Source of the DNA: JANNWF01 sp052390415
GTDB lineage: Bacteria; Pseudomonadota; Gammaproteobacteria; Xanthomonadales; Xanthomonadaceae
DNA: 22,156 bases
NCBI GenBank assembly: GCA_052390415.1
Contig: JBQTGY010000167.1
Coordinates: 1 to 22,156 of the forward strand
Reading direction: 5' to 3'
In this document: positions 15,400-22,041 of the stretch, piece by piece
How the letters are laid out: each line of letters opens with the position of its first letter
Numbering within the stretch: position 1 is the stretch's first letter
Position numbers and translations under genes: made by a program
Notes under the pieces: generated by a model
The model's input: only the letters and a program-made list of their open reading frames with translations
The model's database searches: none
What the model was told of the DNA's origin: nothing

Positions 15400-17935
15400 G
15401 GCACAGCGTGCCCGCATCCAAGCTACATTGGCAGTGTCTCGTTCGCTTCCGGCCAAGACTGCCTTGAACTCGTGGCTCGCCTCACTCCTGCTCGATCTCC
15501 GCCTGAGCATCCGCATGCTGCTGACGCGGCCCGGATTTGCATTGGCGGTGATCGCCACCCTGGCCCTGGCGATCGGCGCCAACACTGCGGTGTTCTCGGC
15601 CATCGAGGGACGTTTGTTGCGGCCGCTGCCGTATCCAGATAGCGAGCGTCTGGTTTACATCCACAACACGTATCCGAAGCGCGGCGTTGACGACTCCGGC
15701 AACACGGTGCCCGATTACCTGGATCGTCGGCAGCACGCGACTGCGCTGGAAGACAGCGCGATCTACTACGACTACAGCTACGATCTGGTTGAACAAGGCG
15801 CGCCAATGCGGGTCGCCGGCATCGCCGCTTCGCCATCGCTGTTCACGACACTGGGTGTGCAAGCCGCGTTGGGACGCACCTTCACTGAGTCCGAAGGCGT
15901 GCTCGGTTCTGAGCGCGTGGTTCTGCTCAGTCATGCGCTGTGGCGCAACCAGTTCGCCGCCGATCCAGACATGGTCGGCCGTGACCTGCGCATAAGTGGT
16001 CAGAACTACCGCGTGGTGGGTGTGATGCCGGCATCGTTCGCCTTTCCGCGGCGCGAAATTGCGCTGTGGGTGCCGTTTGCCTGGACCGAAAAACAGCAGT
16101 CGGATGCGATGCGCGGCTTTGAGTTCGCGCAGTCAATTGGCCGACTCAAGGCAGATGCCTCCATCGAACAACTGAACGCCCAGTTCGACGCCATCGTCGT
16201 CAACAACGTGCGACGTTTCGCGGGCAGTACCAAAGCGCCCAATTTTGCGGAATCAGTGAGCAGCGGCGGCTTCACGGGCCGTGCGCGAAACTTGCACGCG
16301 CAGTTGGTTGGCGATGTGGGAGCCACCTTGTGGATGCTGCAGGCCGCCGTATTTCTGCTGCTGCTGATTGCTTGCGCCAACGTCGCCAACCTGCTGCTGA
16401 TGCGGTTTTCCGCACGACGTCACGAACTCGGTGTGCGCATGGCACTCGGCGCCAGTCGTCTGCGCATCGCGCGGCAACTGCTGGTAGAAGGCAGCGTGTT
16501 GGCGGGTGCGGGAGGCATGCTTGGCATTCTGGTGGCTTATGCCGGCATCGGGCTGATCCGCTGGCTTCGACTGGATGGCGCCGAGCAGGGTTTTGTCATC
16601 GGCATCTCGCTGCCGGTGTTGGGCTTTGCCGTGGCCGCGGCGATGCTGAGCGCGCTGCTGTTTGCTTGTCTGCCGCTGCTTGCACTCGGTCGCAAAGGTG
16701 AGCTTGAGTCGCTGCACGGCGGTGGCCGTGGCAGCGTCGGTAGCCACGCGGCACGGCTACCGCGTCGTGCCCTGGTGGTGCTGCAGATCAGTCTTGCGGT
16801 CGCCCTGTTGGGCGGCACCGGCTTGCTGGCGCACAGCGTGTGGCGTTTGCAGCAGGTCAGTCCGGGCTTCAGCAGCGATGGCGTGCTCACCGTCAGCTTG
16901 AATCTGTCTCGCGAACGCTATCGCGACCTCGCCGATACCCGCCGCTTCAATCAGCAGGTCATGACCGCGATACGCGAGCTGCCGGGAGTGACGTCAGCAG
17001 GCGCCGTGGGGCAACTGCCGTTCTCCAGCGACTATGGCTCCGTGCCGTATTTTGTGGAAGGCCAACAGACCGGTGCCGACAGTGGCGTCATCGGCAACAT
17101 CCAGATCGCCGATCACGATTATTTCCGCACCTTGCAGATTCCGTTGCTGCGCGGTCGTGGGTTCAGCGCCAGCGACAGTGCCGATGCTGCGCCCGTGGTC
17201 ATCATCGACCATGCCTTGGCACAGCGTTCGTTTGCTGATCGCGATCCGCTGGGCCAACGCATCGGCACCGCCGGCGTCGACGGTGCGACGCATTGGCTGA
17301 CGGTAGTCGGCGTGGTGCAGTCGATCAAGACCCAACAGCTGTCCGAACAAGCCGCCAGCCCGACCTTCTACCTGCCGATTCAACAAAACCCGCCGCGCAT
17401 CTTTCGCATCGTGGTCAAGTCGCAGCTGGCGCCCGCTCAGCTAGCCGAACAATTGCGCGCTGCGGTGGCCAAGATCGATCCCGAGCAGCCGATCTGGGAT
17501 GTGCAATCCCTGAGTGATCGCGTGGATTCCTCGCTCACCAGCCGACGCACACCGATGGCCTTGTTGCTGCTGTTCGCTGGCGTCGCATTAGCCTTGAGCG
17601 TGATCGGAATCTACGGCGTGCTCGGTCACGCGGTCGCCCAGCGCAGCAGCGAAATTGGCGTGCGCATGGCATTGGGTGCGGGACGCTCGGCCATTCTGCG
17701 GTGGGTGCTGGCGGAAGGTGGGCGGTTGCTCACGCTCGGCCTGATCGTTGGCACCGTGATGGTGGTGCTGCTTGGACACCAGTTGCAAATCCACTTGTTC
17801 GAAGTCAATCCCCTGGACCCAGTGAGCTTGCTCGGTGTGCTGCTTTTGGTCGGCGCGGTGGGCTTGTTTGCTTGCTGGATTCCGGCACAACGGGCTGCGA
17901 GCGTCAGCCCGATGCAGGCGCTGCGGGATAGCTGA
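15383..17935 (+). CDS. MacB/FtsX-family ABC transporter permease (ADOP type)
   Basis: An 850-residue permease of the duplicated kind. After a short N-terminus, RMLLTRPGFALAVIATLALAIGANTAVFSAIEG marks the first helix and the start of a MacB-like periplasmic core (about residues 75-315). A first FtsX domain follows (about 325-445, with NVANLLLMRFSARRHELGVRMALGASR), then a second periplasmic core and a second FtsX domain (about 725-845, with SEIGVRMALGAGRSAILRWVLAEGG). Such tandem permeases need a separate ATPase, and none is nearby. The substrate is unknown. The start is doubtful: the ATG at 15383 lies in a palindromic repeat, and TTG 15428 or GTG 15434 would give a more typical short N-terminus; the frame also opens at 15338. 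Confidence 0.88.
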   Translation: MFPRIPAQRARIQATLAVSRSLPAKTALNSWLASLLLDLRLSIRMLLTRPGFALAVIATLALAIGANTAVFSAIEGRLLRPLPYPDSERLVYIHNTYPKRGVDDSGNTVPDYLDRRQHATALEDSAIYYDYSYDLVEQGAPMRVAGIAASPSLFTTLGVQAALGRTFTESEGVLGSERVVLLSHALWRNQFAADPDMVGRDLRISGQNYRVVGVMPASFAFPRREIALWVPFAWTEKQQSDAMRGFEFAQSIGRLKADASIEQLNAQFDAIVVNNVRRFAGSTKAPNFAESVSSGGFTGRARNLHAQLVGDVGATLWMLQAAVFLLLLIACANVANLLLMRFSARRHELGVRMALGASRLRIARQLLVEGSVLAGAGGMLGILVAYAGIGLIRWLRLDGAEQGFVIGISLPVLGFAVAAAMLSALLFACLPLLALGRKGELESLHGGGRGSVGSHAARLPRRALVVLQISLAVALLGGTGLLAHSVWRLQQVSPGFSSDGVLTVSLNLSRERYRDLADTRRFNQQVMTAIRELPGVTSAGAVGQLPFSSDYGSVPYFVEGQQTGADSGVIGNIQIADHDYFRTLQIPLLRGRGFSASDSADAAPVVIIDHALAQRSFADRDPLGQRIGTAGVDGATHWLTVVGVVQSIKTQQLSEQAASPTFYLPIQQNPPRIFRIVVKSQLAPAQLAEQLRAAVAKIDPEQPIWDVQSLSDRVDSSLTSRRTPMALLLLFAGVALALSVIGIYGVLGHAVAQRSSEIGVRMALGAGRSAILRWVLAEGGRLLTLGLIVGTVMVVLLGHQLQIHLFEVNPLDPVSLLGVLLLVGAVGLFACWIPAQRAASVSPMQALRDS

Positions 17936-17982
17936 CACGAGTTGATGCCCCGGCAGATGCGGCAAAGTCTCTCTGTGGAAGC

Positions 17983-18019
17983 GCAGAGGACGTCGAGGAG
18001 AGGCAGGATGGTCCTCTGC
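17983..18019. terminator. 9-bp perfect hairpin between the permease and sigma-factor genes
   Basis: GCAGAGGAC (17983-17991) pairs perfectly with GTCCTCTGC (18011-18019) over a 19-base loop. It lies 47 bases after the permease stop and 15 bases before the putative ECF -35 box. It lacks a T-tract. It may end the permease transcript, or be an operator-like dyad for the sigma operon. Confidence 0.4.
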
Positions 18020-18033
18020 ACTCTCTGCCGCGC

Positions 18034-18058
18034 GTAACCCATCGCCGCCTGAAACGAA
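18034..18058 (+). promoter_or_regulatory. ECF-type promoter of the sigma factor operon
   Basis: GTAACC (18034-18039), a 15-base spacer and CGAA (18055-18058). The identical hexamer, spacer length and tetramer recur upstream of the bufferin precursor gene at 19583-19607. The motif closely resembles the promoter reported for Caulobacter SigF as I recall it (GTAACC and CGAA about 16 bases apart). It predicts autoregulation of the sigma gene, with a 5' leader of about 80 bases. Confidence 0.75.
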
Positions 18059-18144
18059 TGCTCTCGGTGTGGGCCATCTGCGCGCGCACCCCTGCGCGCC
18101 GCCACGGTGCCGCTCACGCCATTCGAGTCCAAGGCTGACGCATC

Positions 18145-18828
18145 ATGACAACGGTAGTTGCGTTCCCCAGAGCCTCCAGCGCCGATCCGGCACCTATGCC
18201 ACCCAAGCAAGACGAGATCCCGGACGAACAAGCCAGCGATGCCGACTGGGGTCAGCTCATGCTCGCTGCACAGGACGGGGATCGGGTTGCCTATCACCGC
18301 TTGTTGCGCGCGCTGACCCCTTACCTGCGGGCGATCACGCGACGGTATCTGGGGCGTGGCGACGATGCCGAGGATGCGCTGCAAGACATCCTGATGATCG
18401 TGCATGGCATTCGCCACACCTATGAACGCGGTCGCCCGTTCAAGCCATGGCTGAGCACCATTGCCAGCCGTCGCTGCATCGACCTTCTGCGCCGACGCAC
18501 CCATCGCCTGCGGCATGAGACCGGAGCCGGACTTGCGGCCGATGTCGATGCATCGTCAGACATGTCAACAGACGACTTTCGTCGAGCCTCACCCAGCCCG
18601 TTCGATGCCCTTGTCAGTTCAGGTGAGGCAAGCAGCCTTAGGCAAGCCATCGACGCCCTGCCGACACGCCAACGGGAAGCCATCCAGCTGCTTCGATTGA
18701 GTGAACTTTCACTGCTCGAAGCCGCTGCCATGAGCGATCAGAGCATCGGTTCTCTCAAGGTTGCCTGTCACCGCGCGCTGAAGGCGCTGCGCCACCTGCT
18801 GAACAAAGCGGAGCACATCCATGATTGA
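18145..18828 (+). CDS. ECF sigma factor (SigF-like) of the bufferin locus
   Basis: A 227-residue extracytoplasmic-function sigma factor. Region 2 spans about 50-118 (YHRLLRALTPYLRAITRRYL, DDAEDALQDILMIV, FKPWLSTIASRRCIDLLRR). Region 4 spans about 163-217 (IDALPTRQREAIQLL and the helix-turn-helix around SDQSIGSLKVACHRALKALR). The N-terminus is about 40 residues longer than a minimal ECF factor and unstructured in appearance. The next gene, overlapping its end by 8 bases, encodes an NrsF-type anti-sigma factor, so the two are translationally coupled. The pair resembles the Caulobacter SigF-NrsF system, which answers heavy-metal stress. Its likely targets are its own promoter and that of the bufferin precursor. 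Confidence 0.93.
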   Translation: MTTVVAFPRASSADPAPMPPKQDEIPDEQASDADWGQLMLAAQDGDRVAYHRLLRALTPYLRAITRRYLGRGDDAEDALQDILMIVHGIRHTYERGRPFKPWLSTIASRRCIDLLRRRTHRLRHETGAGLAADVDASSDMSTDDFRRASPSPFDALVSSGEASSLRQAIDALPTRQREAIQLLRLSELSLLEAAAMSDQSIGSLKVACHRALKALRHLLNKAEHIHD

Positions 18829-19546
18829 TAAACCTTCCTCAAACCAGGTGCCTGCCGTTGGCCACCCGGCTGGACCGGAAAGCGACGCGGAGACGAATCG
18901 TCTGATCGAGCAACTGGCATCGCGCGCGCAACCGGTGACTCGCCTCGCTTCGCCGCTGCGGCGAACCCTGCAATGGCTGGTTTTGGCCTCGCTGATGGTG
19001 GCCGCCATCGTCGTCTATCACGGACTGAATCCCGACTGGTTGGCGCGATTGACCACGCCGGATCTGGCACTGGAGTGGCTGGGCAGTGTGTTGACTGGCA
19101 GCCTGGCTGCGTTTGCCTTGTTCCAGATCAGCGTGCCGGGACGCTCACCTTCGTGGGCGTGGTTGCCGTTGCCAGCGGCACTGGTGTGGCTGGCCGGCAT
19201 TGCGGCGGGTTGCATGGGCGAGCTTCTGCGTGTGGGAACGGCAGCCTGGGTTATGCAAAGCGGAAGTTGGGAATGCGCGTGGGCCATCACCTTCACCAGT
19301 GTGCCGCTGGGTTTCGTGTTGCTGCTGATGGTGCGGCATGCCGGCGTGGTCAGACCGGCACCGGCCGCGGTGCTGGCCGGCCTGAGTGCCGCCGCACTTT
19401 CTGCGGCGGGTGTGAGCATGTTTCACCACGGGGAAAGCGCGTTGATGGTGCTGATCTGGCACCTGGGTGCGGTAGCCGTTCTCGCATTGTTGAGTGGCCT
19501 GCTGGCTGGTCATTTGTTTGCATGGATCGGTTACGCACGGCGCTGA
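18821..19546 (+). CDS. nrsF: NrsF-type (DUF1109) membrane anti-sigma factor
   Basis: A 241-residue protein with a cytoplasmic N-terminus (about 1-48) and about six membrane helices (49-66, 86-104, 115-135, 155-170, 181-199, 208-235). This is the DUF1109/NrsF topology. It should hold the ECF sigma factor at the membrane until a signal arrives. Two cysteines, C131 (AAGCMGELL) and C152 (SWECAW), lie in or near the external loop between helices 3 and 4. Conserved cysteines in Caulobacter NrsF are reported to be needed for the metal response, so these are candidates for the sensing residues. The gene starts inside the sigma gene. It is followed by a 184-base gap with a new promoter. Confidence 0.9.
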   Translation: MIDKPSSNQVPAVGHPAGPESDAETNRLIEQLASRAQPVTRLASPLRRTLQWLVLASLMVAAIVVYHGLNPDWLARLTTPDLALEWLGSVLTGSLAAFALFQISVPGRSPSWAWLPLPAALVWLAGIAAGCMGELLRVGTAAWVMQSGSWECAWAITFTSVPLGFVLLLMVRHAGVVRPAPAAVLAGLSAAALSAAGVSMFHHGESALMVLIWHLGAVAVLALLSGLLAGHLFAWIGYARR

Positions 19547-19582
19547 GAATCGCCTGGTGTCGTCGGCGCGGAGATGGCCGCC

Positions 19583-19607
19583 GTAACCTTTTTCGATGAC
19601 GGCCGAA
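19583..19607 (+). promoter_or_regulatory. ECF-type promoter of the bufferin operon
   Basis: GTAACC (19583-19588), a 15-base spacer and CGAA (19604-19607), matching the sigma operon promoter at 18034-18058 in both boxes and in spacing. The predicted start is near 19614, leaving an untranslated leader of about 115 bases before bufA. No other GTAACC in the window has a CGAA at this distance. Confidence 0.78.
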
Positions 19608-19718
19608 CTCTCTCCTGCGAGCCGATGATCCGCCGCCACGCATCGCTGGAGGTTTGATCCATTCGATGCGTTGCAACGGAGCGTCTTCCGCCCACTCGCA
19701 CATACCTATCCACCTTGC

Positions 19719-19725
19719 AGGAGAG
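19719..19725 (+). promoter_or_regulatory. Strong ribosome-binding site of the precursor gene
   Basis: AGGAGAG lies five bases before the ATG at 19731. It is one of very few clear Shine-Dalgarno sequences in the window and sets this start, suggesting the precursor is made in large amounts relative to BufB and BufC. Confidence 0.8.
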
Positions 19726-19730
19726 TTCTG

Positions 19731-20183
19731 ATGAAAACGAATCTGATCCCCGGTTTTTCGAGCGTTGCGCTGGCGTTGATGGCGGCCAGTCTGGCCCCGA
19801 CCCAAGCATCCGCAGCAGGCCCGGCGGCGGCAGCCACAGTTGATCTGGTGCATTGTTCAGGTCTCAACCAGTGCAAGGGTCACAACGACTGCAAGACTGC
19901 CGCCAACGAGTGCAAAGGCCACGGTGCCTGCAAGGGCCAGGGGTTTGTGGTGGCCACGGCAACTGCCTGCGGTGACATGGGCGGCAGCGTGATCGACGCC
20001 GGCAAGAGCGTGCAGATCGCCGCGAGCGAGCAGATTCACTGTTTCGGCGTGAACACCTGCAAGGGCCACAACGATTGCAAGACCGCCAGCAATGAATGCA
20101 AAGGCCACGGCGCCTGCAAGGGCCAGGGTTTTGTTGCGCTGCCAGCGGCGACCTGCAGCAACATCGGCGGCAAGACTGGCTGA
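19731..20183 (+). CDS. bufA: Bufferin-type Cys-rich RiPP precursor with two cores
   Basis: A 150-residue precursor with a Sec signal peptide (cut near A28, after ASA). The mature part has two copies of a six-cysteine core: C42, C48, C54, C61, C67, C80 and C104, C110, C116, C123, C129, C142. Every pair is offset by exactly 62 residues. Each core reads CKGHNDCKTA, then NECKGHGACKGQGF. These motifs match the BufA2-like bufferin family, whose cysteines are modified by a DUF692 enzyme to bind copper in the periplasm. Usual precursors have one core, so this one is a fused dimer, with 12 cysteines and several core histidines. Its own ECF promoter and strong ribosome-binding site precede it; bufB and bufC follow. 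The metal bound is inferred. Confidence 0.9.
   Translation: MKTNLIPGFSSVALALMAASLAPTQASAAGPAAAATVDLVHCSGLNQCKGHNDCKTAANECKGHGACKGQGFVVATATACGDMGGSVIDAGKSVQIAASEQIHCFGVNTCKGHNDCKTASNECKGHGACKGQGFVALPAATCSNIGGKTG
19854..20156 (+). repeat. Internal duplication of the bufferin core (two 39-codon units)
   Basis: The units at 19854-19970 and 20040-20156 encode residues 42-80 and 104-142. Protein identity is highest from the second cysteine to GQGF, where only one residue differs (A/S). The DNA differs mostly at third positions, so the duplication is old and under purifying selection, not a recent slip. Confidence 0.88.
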
Positions 20184-20200
20184 TTCAAGACAAGCCCATC

Positions 20201-21133
20201 GTGCTGACTGGCCTGACATCGACTGGCAACCACTTCCGTGCGCAAGTACCGGAGTGCAGGCCGTGGCTGGGTTTTGGGCTGGGTCTGCGCACCCAGTATT
20301 TCGGGGAAATTTTGAACAATCGACCATCAGTCGATTGGTTCGAGATCACCTCGGAAAACTTCATGGTGGCCGGCGGCAAGCCGCGCCACTATCTGGAGCA
20401 GATTCGTGCGCGTTATCCGATCGTGATGCACGGGGTTTCGATGTCCATCGGCAGCACTGATCCGTTGGACATTGATTATCTGCGCGGCCTGCGCCAACTC
20501 GCACGTGCCATCGAGCCGGCGTGGATTTCCGACCATCTGTGCTGGACCGGCGTCGGAGGCATCAACAGCCACGACTTGTTGCCACTCCCTTACAGCGAAT
20601 ACGCCATCGCCCACGTGGTGAGTCGAGTGCAACAGGTGCAGGAGTTCCTCGGTCGTGAAATCCTGCTGGAAAACTTGAGCAGCTACGTCGAGTTCAAACA
20701 ATCGGAAATGCCGGAGTGGGAGTTTGTCGCGGCGGTCGCAACCCGCAGCGGTTGCCGCCTCTTGCTCGACATCAACAATATTCAGGTCAGCGCCCGCAAT
20801 CACGGCTTTGACCCACAGGAATATTTGCAGGGAATTCCTGCGGATCGCGTCTGGCAGATGCATCTGGCCGGGCACAGCGACTACGGCAACTACTGCATCG
20901 ATACCCACGATCATCCGGTAGCCGATGCCGTGTGGTCGCTGTACACAGCGGCCATTCGACGCTTCGGCCTGGTCAGCACCATGATCGAGCGCGACGATCA
21001 CTTGCCGCCGCTGGCTGAATTGCTGGCCGAGCTGGATCGGGTGCGCGCCGCATGCAAGAGCGCAACAGGTGCCGAGACCCGCTGCTCCACGACGCCTGAC
21101 CTTCGAACCCAGCATGCCGCCGTCGACGCATGA
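20201..21133 (+). CDS. bufB: MNIO-family (DUF692) bufferin-modifying enzyme BufB
   Basis: A 310-residue TIM-barrel multinuclear iron oxidase. Likely metal ligands appear in the family positions: H77 (VMHGVS), D111/H112 (ISDHLCW), E157/N158 (LLENLSSY), D190/N192 (LLDINNI), H221 and H225 (MHLAGH), H236 and E263 (MIERDD). MNIO enzymes use mixed-valence iron and oxygen to convert cysteines of a precursor into thiooxazole- or oxazolone-type groups. The GTG start at 20201, 17 bases after bufA, was chosen because the family N-terminus (PWLGFGLGLRTQYFGEIL) follows closely and there is no in-frame ATG after the bufA stop; the open frame extends back into bufA. No Shine-Dalgarno is visible, so translation probably depends on bufA. 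It acts in the cytosol with BufC. Confidence 0.92.
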   Translation: MLTGLTSTGNHFRAQVPECRPWLGFGLGLRTQYFGEILNNRPSVDWFEITSENFMVAGGKPRHYLEQIRARYPIVMHGVSMSIGSTDPLDIDYLRGLRQLARAIEPAWISDHLCWTGVGGINSHDLLPLPYSEYAIAHVVSRVQQVQEFLGREILLENLSSYVEFKQSEMPEWEFVAAVATRSGCRLLLDINNIQVSARNHGFDPQEYLQGIPADRVWQMHLAGHSDYGNYCIDTHDHPVADAVWSLYTAAIRRFGLVSTMIERDDHLPPLAELLAELDRVRAACKSATGAETRCSTTPDLRTQHAAVDA

Positions 21134-21981
21134 ACGTACAACCGTGCGACCCAACCTCGGCTCCGACCCTGGCAGATTTGCAGCAACTTTTCATGGCTGA
21201 GTTGTTAGGCTCAAGGGCCGATGATGCCGTGGCTGGTGCAGGACCGGATGGCGAACTCCCTGGTAACACCTTTGATGCGCACATCGCTGGCGGCCGCATG
21301 CCGAAGCATGTGGGTTTGGGCATTTATACCCATGCCTATACCGCACGCTTGATCGAAGCCCTGGACAACGATCATCCGGTGCTCGGCAGTTACCTGGGCG
21401 ACGCCCAATGGCAGCGTGCGTGCCGTGGTTACATCGCGGCATATCCGTCGCGGCATCGTTCCCTGCGCGATTTCGGTGCCGGGCTGCCGCACTATCTCGC
21501 CCACGCACAGGAATTTGCAGAGCACCCGCAGTTGGCTGAGCTGGCCGAATTCGAGCGTCGCTTGCTCGACAGCTTCGATGCCGCCGACGCGCCGCGCGCC
21601 AGTTGGCAGCAGCTGCTGGAGCTGCCGCCGGAACAGTGGCCAAGTCTGCGCCCGCGTTTTCACCCGAGCCTGAAACTGCATCGCGCGACCTGCAACAGCG
21701 TCGAAATATGGGCGGCCATCAAAGCCGGGCAGACACCACCCTCGGTCACCACGGCTCGCGTCGCCCAGTGGGCGCTGTGGCGCGATGCCGAACGCATAAG
21801 TCGTTATGCCTCACTGGCTGCCGATGAATGCGCAAGCATCGACCACAGCCTGCGCGGCGGCGACTTCGCTGGACTGTGCGAATTGTTGCTCGAATGGCAT
21901 GCCGTCGATGTCGTGCCCGCAGTGGCGCTCGCCCATTTGCGGCATTGGTGTGATGAAGGTTGGATTTCGCACTGGGGTTGA
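21130..21981 (+). CDS. bufC: DUF2063 MNIO partner protein BufC
   Basis: A 283-residue soluble protein of the DUF2063 family, the usual partner of DUF692 enzymes. The N-terminal part (about 10-125) contains the family pattern of helices with LQQLFMAELLG, GLGIYTHAYTARLIEALDNDHPVL and the YIAAYPSRHRSLRDFGAGLPHYL block. The rest (about 150-283) is the second, more variable domain. In known systems the partner recognises the precursor and brings it to the oxidase. Its ATG overlaps the bufB stop (ATGA), showing translational coupling. It is the last gene; no bufD (DoxX-like) follows before the repeat element at 22018. No terminator is evident. Confidence 0.88.
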   Translation: MNVQPCDPTSAPTLADLQQLFMAELLGSRADDAVAGAGPDGELPGNTFDAHIAGGRMPKHVGLGIYTHAYTARLIEALDNDHPVLGSYLGDAQWQRACRGYIAAYPSRHRSLRDFGAGLPHYLAHAQEFAEHPQLAELAEFERRLLDSFDAADAPRASWQQLLELPPEQWPSLRPRFHPSLKLHRATCNSVEIWAAIKAGQTPPSVTTARVAQWALWRDAERISRYASLAADECASIDHSLRGGDFAGLCELLLEWHAVDVVPAVALAHLRHWCDEGWISHWG

Positions 21982-22017
21982 TGTCGCTGGCGATCAGCCC
22001 TTCCGCGCCAGGAAAGT

Positions 22018-22041
22018 GCCTAGCCCGGACATTTCATGAGG
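22018..22041 (-). repeat. 24-bp terminal-inverted-repeat-like sequence, right copy
   Basis: Contains TAGCCCGGACATTTCA and is the exact reverse complement of 103-126. It begins 36 bases after the bufC stop. Confidence 0.8.
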
